Shown here: piece by piece, positions 6,866 to 13,414 of the stretch | How positions within the stretch are numbered: position 1 is the first letter of the stretch | How the letters are laid out: each line of letters opens with the position of its first letter | DNA from: a virus | DNA: 30,856 nucleotides | Direction: 5' to 3' (one strand) | Virus record (IMG/VR): IMGVR_UViG_3300025131_000257 | Location: 1-30,856 of that record | The notes under the pieces: generated by a model | Told to the model about the DNA's origin: nothing | The model's input: only the letters and a program-made list of their open reading frames with translations | Database searches by the model: none | Program-made: the position numbers and the translations under genes

Positions 6866-9226
6866 ATGGCAAAAAAAATAGTAAGTCCTGGTGTATTTAC
6901 TAATGAAATAGATCAAAGTTTTTTACCCGCGGCGATTGCAGATATAGGAGCTGTAGTCATTGGACCAACAGCTAAAGGTCCTGCTTTAATTCCAACAACT
7001 GTGACATCATATTCTGACTTTCAAAGAAAATTTGGTGACACATTTAAGAGTGGTAGTAGTTATTATCAATATTTAACATCACACACAGCAGAACAATATT
7101 TAAAACATAGTGATAAATTAACTGTAGTTAGAATTTTAGCTGGAAGTTATAGTGGTGCGACTGCTACTATTTCATCATCAATTGATCCAGCTATAGTTGG
7201 AACAGGAATTGGAGGTGTTAAAGCTTATGGTGAGATTAAGTTTAATAACTCAACTGCAATTGCAAGTTCTAGTGCAACTATAAGTCAACTAACTGCATCA
7301 ATGATAAATGAAAATGGTACTAAAATTGATTTTGTTTTTACAGGTTCTGTTGGATTATCAAATCATAGTACAGCTCAATCTTCAACACTCATATATGTTA
7401 ATACTGGAAGTGTAACACATACATCACCTAGTTCATCAGCTGATCCTAATATTGCTCAATCATGGGCAGAGGTTATAAACAATAGTTCATCATTACATGG
7501 TATACCAATAAGTGCTAGTGCATATTTAGTGGGAACAGCTCAACATGATATTTATGGTGTACTTCAAATTACTTCAAGTAAAATTGGGAATCATGCAGGT
7601 GAATCTGTTATTGGTGGATCAAGAATACTTGGGACAAGTACTAACTTAAGTGCATCTTTATTATTTACAACGGCAAGTTTCATGTCTGCTAGTGGTCACG
7701 CTGGATCTAATTTTTCAGGAACTCAGCGTGGAGCACTTGCAAATGAAACCACTTTACATTTAAATAATGGTCAAAATCCTTCTTTTAAAACTCCATTTAA
7801 ATTACATACTTTGGCAGATGGTAAAATTATGAATAGTACTGGACCAATTGATTCAAATAGTTTACTTAAATCTGGTTCGAAAGATAATCTAAGATATGAG
7901 ATATCTACCTTTAACAAAAGTAAAGGTTCATTTACCTTAACAATTAGAAGTGGTGATGATATTGAAGATAGAAAACAAATACTTGAAACATTTACAAATG
8001 TGGATTTGGATCCAAACTCAAAAAATTATATTGCAAAATCTATTGGTGATCAATATAATTCTATAAAAACTGATGAAAATAGTAACCCATTCTTACAATT
8101 AGTTGGTGATTATCCAAACAAATCTAAATATGTAAGAGTTGAAGTAATAGAAAAAACTATAAATTATATTGATGAAAATGGTGATATTAGAGTTGCAGAA
8201 ACTTCAGCATCACTTCCAATGTTTCATAGTGGTTCAAATAGTGGTTCTTTCGGTGGTTCATTTAGTGGTGGAACAGATGGAACTGTCCAACATCCTATAG
8301 GTGCTTTTACCTATGAGAATATATCAGAAAATAATTCTCAAGGATTGGATCCAAGTAATAATGGTGGAGCTAGTGGATATAATGAATATGTACAAGCTCT
8401 TGACTTATTATCTAATCAAGATGAATATGATGTAAATCTTATTTTAACACCTGGAATTATTGATAGTGTTCATACTGCAATATCCAAAAAAATTATGGAT
8501 GTCTGTCAAGATAGAGGTGATTGTTTTGCTTTAATTGATCCAGTAGAATATAATAAAAATGTTGGAGATGTAACAGAGAGAGCTGGAGCTAGAGATACAA
8601 GTTATGCAGCAATGTACTGGCCTTGGGTTAAAATACCAGATAATCAATTAGGAGTTCAACGATGGGTGCCACCATCTGTAGCTGTAGCTGGTGTATATGC
8701 TTTTAATGATAAAGTTACACATGCATGGTTTGCTCCGGCAGGTCTTAATAGAGGAACTATCAATGTAGCTAAACAGGCAGAAAGAAGATTAACTCAAGCA
8801 GATAGAGATACATTATACGATTCAAATGTTAATCCAATTGCTACTTTTCCTGGTCAAGGTGTAACAGTATTTGGTCAAAAGACTTTACAAAAGAAAGCAT
8901 CAGCACTCGATAGAGTTAATGTACGAAGGCTATTAATTAAAGTTAAGAAGTTTATTGCTTCATCATCAAGATTCTTAGTATTTGAACAAAACAATGCTGT
9001 AACACGTAGAAGGTTTTTAGGAATTGTAAATCCGTTCTTGGAACAAGTTCAATCTCAAAGTGGTTTAAGTGCATTCAGAGTTGTAATGGACGAAACAAAC
9101 AATACACCTGATCAAATTGATAGAAATCAGTTAGTTGGTCAGTTATTTTTACAACCAACAAGAACCGCCGAGTTTGTTGTATTGGATTTTACAATACAAC
9201 CAACAGGTGCTTCGTTTACTTCATAA
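6866..9226 (+). CDS. 18: tail sheath protein, copy 2, with extra domain (gp18-like)
   Basis: 786 residues. It aligns with sheath 1 from the start (SPGVFTNEIDQ, IADIGA, IGPT.KGPALIPT) to the C-terminal 'PTRTAEFVVLDFTIQPTGASF'. The difference is an additional segment of about 188 residues: FKL.TLADG lies at residue 123 in copy 1 but 311 here. The extra segment (residues about 104-305) is Ser/Thr/Ala/Asn-rich and beta-like ('INENGTKIDFVFTGS', 'YGVLQITSSKIGNHAG', 'LSASLLFTTASFMSASG'), as expected for a domain exposed on the outer surface of the tail. The ATG has a GGAG at 6855-6858. Followed by a terminator. Both copies keep the conserved C-terminal core, so both could assemble; whether they form mixed or alternative sheaths cannot be read from the sequence. 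Confidence 0.93.
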   Translation: MAKKIVSPGVFTNEIDQSFLPAAIADIGAVVIGPTAKGPALIPTTVTSYSDFQRKFGDTFKSGSSYYQYLTSHTAEQYLKHSDKLTVVRILAGSYSGATATISSSIDPAIVGTGIGGVKAYGEIKFNNSTAIASSSATISQLTASMINENGTKIDFVFTGSVGLSNHSTAQSSTLIYVNTGSVTHTSPSSSADPNIAQSWAEVINNSSSLHGIPISASAYLVGTAQHDIYGVLQITSSKIGNHAGESVIGGSRILGTSTNLSASLLFTTASFMSASGHAGSNFSGTQRGALANETTLHLNNGQNPSFKTPFKLHTLADGKIMNSTGPIDSNSLLKSGSKDNLRYEISTFNKSKGSFTLTIRSGDDIEDRKQILETFTNVDLDPNSKNYIAKSIGDQYNSIKTDENSNPFLQLVGDYPNKSKYVRVEVIEKTINYIDENGDIRVAETSASLPMFHSGSNSGSFGGSFSGGTDGTVQHPIGAFTYENISENNSQGLDPSNNGGASGYNEYVQALDLLSNQDEYDVNLILTPGIIDSVHTAISKKIMDVCQDRGDCFALIDPVEYNKNVGDVTERAGARDTSYAAMYWPWVKIPDNQLGVQRWVPPSVAVAGVYAFNDKVTHAWFAPAGLNRGTINVAKQAERRLTQADRDTLYDSNVNPIATFPGQGVTVFGQKTLQKKASALDRVNVRRLLIKVKKFIASSSRFLVFEQNNAVTRRRFLGIVNPFLEQVQSQSGLSAFRVVMDETNNTPDQIDRNQLVGQLFLQPTRTAEFVVLDFTIQPTGASFTS

Positions 9227-9233
9227 AGAAACT

Positions 9234-9269
9234 AAAAAGAGATTTGAAGAAATATAAATCCCTTTTTTT
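9234..9269 (+). terminator. intrinsic terminator after sheath 2
   Basis: The stem AAAAAGAGATTT (9234-9245) pairs with AAATCCCTTTTT (9256-9267) with a single internal mismatch and a 10-nt loop, running into a T-rich tail. It sits immediately after the sheath 2 stop and directly before the tail tube promoter motif, separating the sheath and tube transcription units. Confidence 0.7.
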
Positions 9270-9280
9270 ATCTTTTTTTA

Positions 9281-9294
9281 ATATTTATATATGA
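9281..9294 (+). promoter_or_regulatory. candidate late promoter upstream of tail tube
   Basis: The motif ATATTTATATATGA falls directly after the sheath 2 terminator, 37 nt before the tube ATG, which has an AGGAGA at 9318-9323. The terminator-then-motif arrangement is repeated at 9841-9898, the best evidence that the motif starts transcripts. Confidence 0.6.
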
Positions 9295-9331
9295 ATACAA
9301 AGGTATTTAAATGTAATTTAGGAGAAATTTA

Positions 9332-9820
9332 ATGGCAGAATTATTAGAACCTCAAGATATAATGTTTACACCGTTTGAACCGAAGTTAAAGAATCGGTTT
9401 ATAATGCAAGTGGATGGTATTAACGCTTATTTGGTTAAGGCAATAAATAGACCAAGTCTTGAATCAGATGAGGTAATATTAGAACATATGAATGTAACAA
9501 GATATGTAAAAGGAAAATCAAGGTGGCAACCACTTGATATAGTACTTTATGATCCAGTAGTTCCAAGTGCAGCTCAACAAGTAATGGAATGGATTAGATT
9601 ATCACATGAATCTGTAACTGGTAGAGATGGATATTCAGATTTTTATAAGAAAGACGTGACATTTAATCTTTTGGGACCTGTAGGTGATGTTGTTGAAGAA
9701 TGGGAATTAAAAGGTACTTACATTCAATCTGCTAATTTCGGTGATTTGGCATTTGACACAAGTGATCCAGTTGAAATCACTTGTACATTAAGATACGATT
9801 ACGCTATCCTTAAATTCTAA
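9332..9820 (+). CDS. 19: tail tube protein (gp19-like)
   Basis: 162 residues, almost the length of T4 gp19 (163). Tube proteins stack as hexameric rings to form the DNA conduit inside the sheath. The family pattern is visible: 'PKLKNRFIMQVDGINAYLVKAINRPSLE', the long beta-hairpin region 'KSRWQPLDIVLYDPVVPSAAQQVMEWI', 'DFYKKDVTFNLLGPVGDVVEEWELKGTYIQSANFG', and a C-terminal 'VEITCTLRYDYAIL' strand. It has its own late-type promoter and terminator, so it is a monocistronic unit, as expected for a very abundant protein. Synteny with the sheath genes upstream and the tape measure downstream is standard. Confidence 0.93.
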   Translation: MAELLEPQDIMFTPFEPKLKNRFIMQVDGINAYLVKAINRPSLESDEVILEHMNVTRYVKGKSRWQPLDIVLYDPVVPSAAQQVMEWIRLSHESVTGRDGYSDFYKKDVTFNLLGPVGDVVEEWELKGTYIQSANFGDLAFDTSDPVEITCTLRYDYAILKF

Positions 9821-9840
9821 ACTATAATATTTAATCTAAT

Positions 9841-9874
9841 AAAAAAACCTCTGATAAAAAATTAGAGGTTTTTT
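9841..9874 (+). terminator. intrinsic terminator after tail tube
   Basis: AAAAAACCTCT (9842-9852) pairs perfectly with AGAGGTTTTTT (9864-9874). Three further pairs, including a G-U, extend the stem towards a 5-nt A loop, and a T-rich tail follows. The A-run before the stem makes it potentially bidirectional. Confidence 0.88.
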
Positions 9875-9884
9875 ATTTTTATAT

Positions 9885-9898
9885 ATATTTATATACGA
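9885..9898 (+). promoter_or_regulatory. candidate late promoter abutting the muramidase start
   Basis: This copy reads ATATTTATATACGA, with C in place of T in the core. It directly follows the tube terminator and ends only 1 nt before the ATG at 9900. If it works like the other copies, the transcript would begin at or next to the start codon and be leaderless. Confidence 0.45.
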
Positions 9899-9899
9899 G

Positions 9900-10379
9900 A
9901 TGAAAATAACATTTGAAGAGATAATAGAGCAGGTTTTAGAACACGAAGGTGGTTATGTAAATGATCCTCATGATGCGGGTGGTGAAACAAATTTTGGTAT
10001 AGCTAAAAGGTTTTATCCAAATGTCGATATAAAAAATCTTACAATAGAACAAGCAAAAAAGATATATCATCAAGATTATTGGCGACCAGCTAAATGTGAT
10101 GAAGTACCACCTAAATTACGACATATTTATTTTGATATGTGTGTTAATTTTGGGAGAAGTGGGGCAGTGAGGGTGTTACAAAGAGCAGCAAATGCTAAAA
10201 ATAGAAACAAAATTGAAGTTGATGGTGGTATGGGACCTGCAACATTAAAAGCTATACAAAATTTAGAATTAGAAAGAGTTAGAGCATATCGAGTTTTACG
10301 ATTTGCTAATTTAGTTATTAAAAAACCAGAACAAGAGAGATTTTGGTTTGGTTGGTATAAAAGGGCAACGGAGGTTTAA
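9900..10379 (+). CDS. GH108-type N-acetylmuramidase (lysozyme), endolysin or tail lysin
   Basis: 159 residues, the usual length for this family. The N-terminal catalytic part has 'EHEGGYVNDPHDAGGETNFGI', where E16 of EGGY is the expected catalytic glutamate and GGxTNxGI is diagnostic. The C-terminal half has the matching peptidoglycan-binding 'YFDMCVNFGRSGAVRVLQRA...VDGGMGPATLKAI' segment. The enzyme cleaves the glycan chain of peptidoglycan. There is no signal peptide or membrane segment, so export would need a holin, not seen in this window, or assembly into the tail. Its place between tube and tape-measure genes favours a virion-associated role, but host lysis remains possible. The ATG fits the family's N-terminus but lacks a Shine-Dalgarno sequence; only GAG directly precedes it. 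The next gene starts 2 nt after the stop. Confidence 0.88.
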   Translation: MKITFEEIIEQVLEHEGGYVNDPHDAGGETNFGIAKRFYPNVDIKNLTIEQAKKIYHQDYWRPAKCDEVPPKLRHIYFDMCVNFGRSGAVRVLQRAANAKNRNKIEVDGGMGPATLKAIQNLELERVRAYRVLRFANLVIKKPEQERFWFGWYKRATEV

Positions 10380-10381
10380 TT

Positions 10382-11125
10382 ATGTCAGAAAACAAGTTTC
10401 CAAGTGAAGTTATAGATTTACCAAGTGAAGGTAAATTATATCCAAAAGATTCACCATTATCATCAGGTAAAATAGAAGTTAAATATATGACTGCAAGAGA
10501 AGAAGATATACTTACATCACAAAATCTTATTAAAAAAGGTGTAGTTATTGATAAACTTATTAATTCACTCATCTTAACAGAAGGTGTTAGTGGAGATGAT
10601 TTAATTTTAGGTGATAAAAATGCAGTTATGGTAGCAGCTCGTATTCTAGCTTATGGTCCAGAATATACTTGTGAAGTATCACATCCTGTCACTGGTGAAA
10701 CCACAGAACAAACATTTAATTTAGCAGATTGTCCATTTAAAAAATTATCAAAAGATATAACTGAAAATAAGTTTGAAACTGTCTTACCTATTTCTAAAAA
10801 GAAAGTAACATTTAAATTATTGACTGGTAAAGAGGAAACTCAAATAGCAGAAGAGTTAAAAAGTTCACAAAAAATAGGAACAGAAGTTATACCTGAATTA
10901 ACAACTCGTCTAAGATACACACTTATTTCAGTTGATGGTGATGATTCACAAAAAACAATAAGTGATTTTGTTAATAACCTACTAGCAAGAGATTCAATAC
11001 ATTTAAGAAAAGAAATTTCATCAATTTCACCAGATATTGAACTTCAACAAGAAGTACTGATAGGAGAGGAGACCGTCAAGGTAAACATACCAATGACGGT
11101 AAACTTTTTTTGGCCTGACTCCTAA
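10382..11125 (+). CDS. 26: gp26-like baseplate hub / tail assembly protein (T4_baseplate family)
   Basis: 247 residues, ATG preceded by ACGGAGGTTTAATT. The N-terminus 'IDLPSEGKLYPKDSPLSSGKIEVKYMTAREEDILTS' matches the recalled signature of the T4_baseplate/gp26 family, followed by 'DKLINSLIL', 'LILGDKNAVMVAARILAYGPEY', and a cysteine-containing 'EVSHPVTGETTEQTFNLADCPF' strand region. It ends in 'NFFWPDS', a terminus reminiscent of tail assembly chaperones that bind the tape measure. The position, after the tube and just before the tape measure, is where Caudoviricetes encode the chaperone pair. The end of the gene contains seven T's (11105-11111), and a conserved-looking ORF without a start codon continues in another frame, so a minor longer product is likely. 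Confidence 0.8.
   Translation: MSENKFPSEVIDLPSEGKLYPKDSPLSSGKIEVKYMTAREEDILTSQNLIKKGVVIDKLINSLILTEGVSGDDLILGDKNAVMVAARILAYGPEYTCEVSHPVTGETTEQTFNLADCPFKKLSKDITENKFETVLPISKKKVTFKLLTGKEETQIAEELKSSQKIGTEVIPELTTRLRYTLISVDGDDSQKTISDFVNNLLARDSIHLRKEISSISPDIELQQEVLIGEETVKVNIPMTVNFFWPDS
11105..11111 (+). other. candidate programmed frameshift site (T7 run)
   Basis: The zero frame reads AAC TTT TTT TGG. Re-pairing of the second Phe-tRNA one base forward (TTT at 11109-11111), or two bases back, enters the frame of the downstream ORF, continuing GGC CTG ACT. The zero frame stops 12 nt further on (TAA 11123-11125). Tail assembly chaperone genes commonly use such slips on homopolymeric runs. Confidence 0.55.
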
Positions 11126-11336
11126 ACACAAACCAGAAATACACAAAGAAATATTTCAACTAATATATTTTGGAAAGGGATTTATACATTCCGATGTTTA
11201 TGATATGCCTATATATTTAAGAAGATTTTATTATAAACAACTAATTGATGTCAAGAAAAAAGAAAACGATGAGATTAAAAAAGCTAATCAAAACTCAAAG
11301 ATATCAAGACCTGCTATAAATCCAAGATTCAAATAA
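11106..11336 (+). CDS. frameshift extension of the gp26-like protein (gp51/T-domain-like), no own start
   Basis: This frame is open from 11103 to the TAA at 11334-11336. From the T-run it encodes about 74 residues beginning GLTPKHKPEIHKEIFQLIYF, then 'GKGFIHSDVYDMPIYLRRFYYKQL' and a Lys-rich tail. It does not look random: 'y.mPiylRrFYykqL' resembles the small protein annotated gp51 (baseplate hub assembly) in T4-like phages and the T-type extension of tail chaperones. No ATG/GTG/TTG with a ribosome binding site precedes the conserved part; the only in-frame ATG (11205) would cut it. Expression as a fusion of about 317 residues through the T-run is the simplest reading. A sequencing indel in the homopolymer joining two parts of one gene is the main alternative. 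Confidence 0.6.
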   Translation, partial: FFGLTPKHKPEIHKEIFQLIYFGKGFIHSDVYDMPIYLRRFYYKQLIDVKKKENDEIKKANQNSKISRPAINPRFK

Positions 11337-11354
11337 CTTTTTTTTACATATTTG

Positions 11355-11368
11355 ATATTTATATATGA
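11355..11368 (+). promoter_or_regulatory. candidate late promoter before the tape-measure cluster
   Basis: The motif GATATTTATATATGA lies 26 nt before the ATG at 11395, with TTGGAGA between as ribosome binding site. It follows a T-run after the frameshift ORF and opens the block of tape measure and baseplate genes. Confidence 0.55.
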
Positions 11369-11394
11369 ATTGGTACGTCTAATTGGAGAAAACC

Positions 11395-11637
11395 ATGTCA
11401 AAGAAAAAATCATATATGAATGAAAAAAATATCTTATCAGAAGGTCTTTTTGATAAACTTATGCGTATTATCACAAAATCTAAATTAAGAAAAGATAAAA
11501 AAATACAAAATGATTTATCTGATTTAAATAAAAATGTTCTCGAATTAGAAAAAGAATTAAATAAAAGATTTAAAGAATTAAATCCCAACCATAAATCAAT
11601 AAAATTAAGTAAATACAAACTATCAAGTTTTTTATAG
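11395..11637 (+). CDS. small conserved phage protein, 80 aa
   Basis: The start is taken at the ATG 11395, not the in-frame TTG at 11383, because TTGGAGA at 11383-11389 is itself the Shine-Dalgarno sequence, 5-6 nt from the ATG. The product is Lys-rich and helical. It has an 'ILSEGLFDKLMRIITKSKL' N-terminal amphipathic helix, a coiled-coil segment 'DLNKNVLELEKELNKRF', and ends 'LSKYKLSSFL'. I recall similar small proteins with an 'ILSEG.FDK' start in marine T4-like phages, of unknown function. It lies 7 nt before the tape measure gene, so it may act in tail assembly, but that is only context. It ends with TAG. Confidence 0.65.
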   Translation: MSKKKSYMNEKNILSEGLFDKLMRIITKSKLRKDKKIQNDLSDLNKNVLELEKELNKRFKELNPNHKSIKLSKYKLSSFL

Positions 11638-11644
11638 GAAACAC

Positions 11645-13402
11645 ATGGCAAAAGAAAATTTTAAAGAACAATTAAATTACGCTAAACAATTAAATGAAGA
11701 GACTCGTAAACAAATAGAATATGAGGGTCTACTTGATGCTACATTAGAAGACAGAGTTGATACTTTAAATAAGATTAAAAAAGGTAGTAAAGATAATACT
11801 GAACTTAGTGGTATACAACGAGATATTGAACAAGAAATAAAAAAACATGTAAAAAGTGGTCATACTGCATTAGCAGATAAGTGGAAAACAGAATTAAAAC
11901 TTGTAAAAACAAAAATACAAGAAAATAAACTTCATGAAAAAACCATTAAATCCTTAAAACAAACTGCTGATACTGCTAAAGGTATATTAGCAACGGTTGG
12001 TTTAGGTGCTGGATTAACTGGAATATTTACAAAGTTTGCTGAGATTACAGGTGTTATTGGAAAAGAGTTTGGTGCTCTTGGGATGACAAATAAAGAATTT
12101 AAAAGTGATATGATAACTGCTGCAACAGAAGCAGCATCATTAGGTAAAAGTATTGAAGATGTATCAGCAACTGTAAAAACTCTAACAACAAATTTTGGAT
12201 TTTCAAGAGATGAAGCTGCTAAAATGACAGTTTCAGTAATTGATACTTCGATGGCATTGGGATTATCTGTTGACGAGGGTGCACAATTACTTGGTAGTTT
12301 AACTCAAATAGCAGGAATGTCTTTCGATACGGCAACCAATTTTGCAAAACAAACTGCATTACTTGCTGATGCTGAAGGTGTAGCTCCAAATGTTGTGATG
12401 AGAGATATAGCTAATTCATCAGAAGCTATTGCTAAGTTTAGTGGTATGACCCCTGAACATATAGCGAAAGCAGCAATTCATGCTACAAAACTTGGACTTA
12501 GTTTAACTACAATTGCAGGTTCTATGGAAGGAATGTTAGATTTTCAAGGTTCACTTAATGCCGAAATAGAAGCTTCAATAATGTTAGGTAGAAATGTTAA
12601 TCTACTAAAAGCAAGAGAACTTGCATTGGCTGGTAAGGCCGACCAATTTGCAGTAGAATTAACAAAACAAGTTGGAAGTCAGGCCGAATTTGAAAAAATG
12701 AATTTACTTCAAAGACAATCATTGGCCAAAGCACTTGGTATATCTGTTGAACAAATGGCGAAGATGGTTAATAACCAAGATAAAATTAAAACACTTGGAG
12801 ATGCAATTTCAGAACAACCCGGTTTAGAAAAAATGTTTGCCAGAGAATCATTAGATGCCATTGCTGGGATAACAAATGATATGAAAAGAATTGGTATGGA
12901 ATTAGTTGAAAGTATAGGACCTTCTGTTAGTTTCATTGTTGGTGGTTTCGCAAAATTTACACAATCATTAAGTAAAAGTAAATTGTTATTACCTGCAATT
13001 GGAGCTTTACTTGCTGCCATGGCTACTAAATCTCTTGTTGTAGCTTATGCTAATTTAACTGCAGCAATGGCTCAACTTAGTATAACAACTGGTGGAATTG
13101 GATTATTAGCAATACCTGCAGCTTTAGGTGCAGCTGGTGTTGCAATAGCAGCGGGTGTATCAAGGGGTGCATCCCTGCAGGGTGGTGGTATAACAACACA
13201 AGAAGGATTAGTAAATGTTCACCCACAAGAAGCAATTATTCCAATCGAAAAATTAGGTGGAATGGTTGAAAGTGCTATGAAACCAGTTCATCAAGAAATA
13301 TCAAATTTACGAAAAGATATGCAAGGTTATTTTGGATTCGGTGGAACAGCATCAAAACAAATTGGAAGTCAACTTGGTTCAAGACTTGAACAATTAAGAT
13401 AA
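11645..13402 (+). CDS. 29: tail tape measure protein
   Basis: 585 residues, nearly the size of T4 gp29 (590), which sets tail length; by that rule the tail should be about T4 length, near 100 nm. The N-terminal 110 residues are a charged coiled coil ('EQLNYAKQLNEETRKQ'). Then follow Ala/Gly-rich hydrophobic stretches ('GILATVGLGAGLTGIFTKFA', near residues 112-131) and long helical repeats with Thr/Ala/Ser. A second hydrophobic block ('LLAIPAALGAAGVAIAAGVS', near residues 495-515) precedes the C-terminal 'GGGITTQEGLVNVHPQEAIIPIEKLG' segment, typical of phage tape measures. The hydrophobic blocks would contact the host membrane on ejection. Gene position after the chaperone-like gene and before the baseplate genes is canonical. 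Divergence from T4 gp29 is large, so the number is used for function only. Confidence 0.85.
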   Translation: MAKENFKEQLNYAKQLNEETRKQIEYEGLLDATLEDRVDTLNKIKKGSKDNTELSGIQRDIEQEIKKHVKSGHTALADKWKTELKLVKTKIQENKLHEKTIKSLKQTADTAKGILATVGLGAGLTGIFTKFAEITGVIGKEFGALGMTNKEFKSDMITAATEAASLGKSIEDVSATVKTLTTNFGFSRDEAAKMTVSVIDTSMALGLSVDEGAQLLGSLTQIAGMSFDTATNFAKQTALLADAEGVAPNVVMRDIANSSEAIAKFSGMTPEHIAKAAIHATKLGLSLTTIAGSMEGMLDFQGSLNAEIEASIMLGRNVNLLKARELALAGKADQFAVELTKQVGSQAEFEKMNLLQRQSLAKALGISVEQMAKMVNNQDKIKTLGDAISEQPGLEKMFARESLDAIAGITNDMKRIGMELVESIGPSVSFIVGGFAKFTQSLSKSKLLLPAIGALLAAMATKSLVVAYANLTAAMAQLSITTGGIGLLAIPAALGAAGVAIAAGVSRGASLQGGGITTQEGLVNVHPQEAIIPIEKLGGMVESAMKPVHQEISNLRKDMQGYFGFGGTASKQIGSQLGSRLEQLR

Positions 13403-13414
13403 TGGAGAAATAGA

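Noticed and set aside
11205-11336. Independent start at ATG 11205 for the gp51-like ORF
   Set aside because: No Shine-Dalgarno sequence, and it would delete the first half of the conserved-looking segment (including GKGFIHSDVYD).
4527-11368. Late promoters firing on the minus strand (TATAAATA reads on that strand at each motif)
   Set aside because: No minus-strand genes exist downstream of them, and spacing to plus-strand starts and terminators is consistent, so plus-strand use is preferred; kept as a test in the findings.
11383-11394. TTG 11383 as start of the 80-aa protein
   Set aside because: The TTGGAGA there is itself the ribosome binding site of the ATG at 11395.
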